A stretch of DNA of 64,000 nucleotides, taken from contig NZ_JAAATZ010000001.1 of the NCBI RefSeq assembly GCF_010119235.1, positions 774,501-838,500 on the forward strand. The letters run 5' to 3'. Under the pieces are notes generated by a model. The model saw only the letters and a list, made by a program, of their open reading frames with translations, was not told where the DNA came from and ran no database searches. This document shows positions 63,812 to 64,000 of this stretch, piece by piece (positions within the stretch are counted from its first letter, which is position 1; each line of letters opens with the position of its first letter). The DNA comes from Flavobacterium phycosphaerae (GTDB lineage: Bacteria > Bacteroidota > Bacteroidia > Flavobacteriales > Flavobacteriaceae). Made by a program: the position numbers and the translations under genes.

Positions 63812-64000
63812 TTATTGGTACATTTTGGGCGTAATCACATATTCGGCAATTACTTCTCCTTTTTTATCTTTATATTTATACTTAATAGTGATTTCATTGT
63901 CCCGGAATACTTTTGCTTGCGGATTCTCTTTTACATTTTTCAAAAGACTCGGAAAAACATATTTTTTCAACGTGTCTATATTGACTTCCGCTTTGGTGAA
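63812..64000 (-). CDS. 3' end of an unrecognised protein (5' part outside window)
   Basis: The minus-strand frame is open from base 64000 to TAA 63812-63814, giving the last 62 residues. They begin FTKAEVNIDTLKKYVFPSLL, continue with Lys-rich sequence (ITIKYKYKDKKGEV) and end AEYVITPKMYQ. The segment looks like a small beta-rich C-terminus. I recognise no family. It is probably co-transcribed with the OmpA-family gene downstream. Confidence 0.6.
   Translation of the reverse strand, partial: FTKAEVNIDTLKKYVFPSLLKNVKENPQAKVFRDNEITIKYKYKDKKGEVIAEYVITPKMYQ

Overview
The window reads as chromosomal DNA of a Flavobacterium-like member of the Bacteroidota. Evidence: AT-rich intergenic DNA, repeated promoter candidates of the Bacteroidota type (TTG or TTTG, about 17-21 bases, TAnnTTTG), few Shine-Dalgarno sequences, eight secreted proteins ending in type IX secretion (T9SS) type A sorting domains, a TonB-dependent receptor paired with a lipoprotein, DUF4270, GxxExxY and RAYT families. 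Coordinates of short sites were counted by hand from the sequence; family names come from recognition of motifs, not from searches.

Layout. 1-1664: tail of an unknown gene, a small conserved protein and a polyprenyl synthetase. 1743-8437: an autoregulated TetR - TolC - HlyD - RND efflux operon closed by a strong terminator. 8460-12574: two secreted metalloproteases (M43 and reprolysin type). 12951-17152: a lipoprotein, ribF, a membrane protein, bioB and a JmjC/cupin protein. 17200-22077: a 1625-residue T9SS protein. 22413-22895: recX, followed by a gene-free stretch holding a 21-bp minisatellite and a tandem array of small palindromes (23100-23753). 23770-28729: a biotin operon (bioF, bioD, bioA and a ketoacyl synthase) interrupted by a GxxExxY gene with a duplicated bioF tail. 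28845-29743: DUF2975 - XRE - 56-residue membrane protein. 29870-31747: atpD-atpC. 31964-36373: TonB receptor and GDSL lipoprotein. 36658-41197: starch-synthase-like protein, DUF4270 and glmS. 41304-48160: a six-gene run panC-panD-flippase-like-esterase-like-radA-transglycosylase. 48213-50615: sugar dehydrogenase and aldo-keto reductase. 50780-60160: a giant PKD adhesin-like protein followed by three tandem RCC1-repeat proteins. 60706-61803: an XRE regulator with a repeated operator motif and a coiled-coil protein of unknown function. 61869-62822: a RAYT transposase gene embedded in REP palindromes. 62828-64000: an OmpA-family lipoprotein and the 3' end of another gene.

Four genes (RND pump, ribF, bioF, DUF4270) are each broken by loss of exactly one base beside a G/C run. 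Restoring one base gives full-length, in-frame products of normal size in every case. At least ribF should be essential, so sequence error is more likely than real pseudogenes.

The themes are surface and secretion biology (proteases, adhesin-like and propeller-like cargo, efflux, TonB uptake), cofactor synthesis (biotin, pantothenate, FAD) and housekeeping. The places least explained by known families are the XRE/coiled-coil pair at 60.6-61.8 kb, the repeat-rich stretch at 23.0-23.75 kb, the bioF/GxxExxY rearrangement, and the leader of the giant adhesin-like gene with a strong ribosome-binding sequence ahead of a two-codon ORF.
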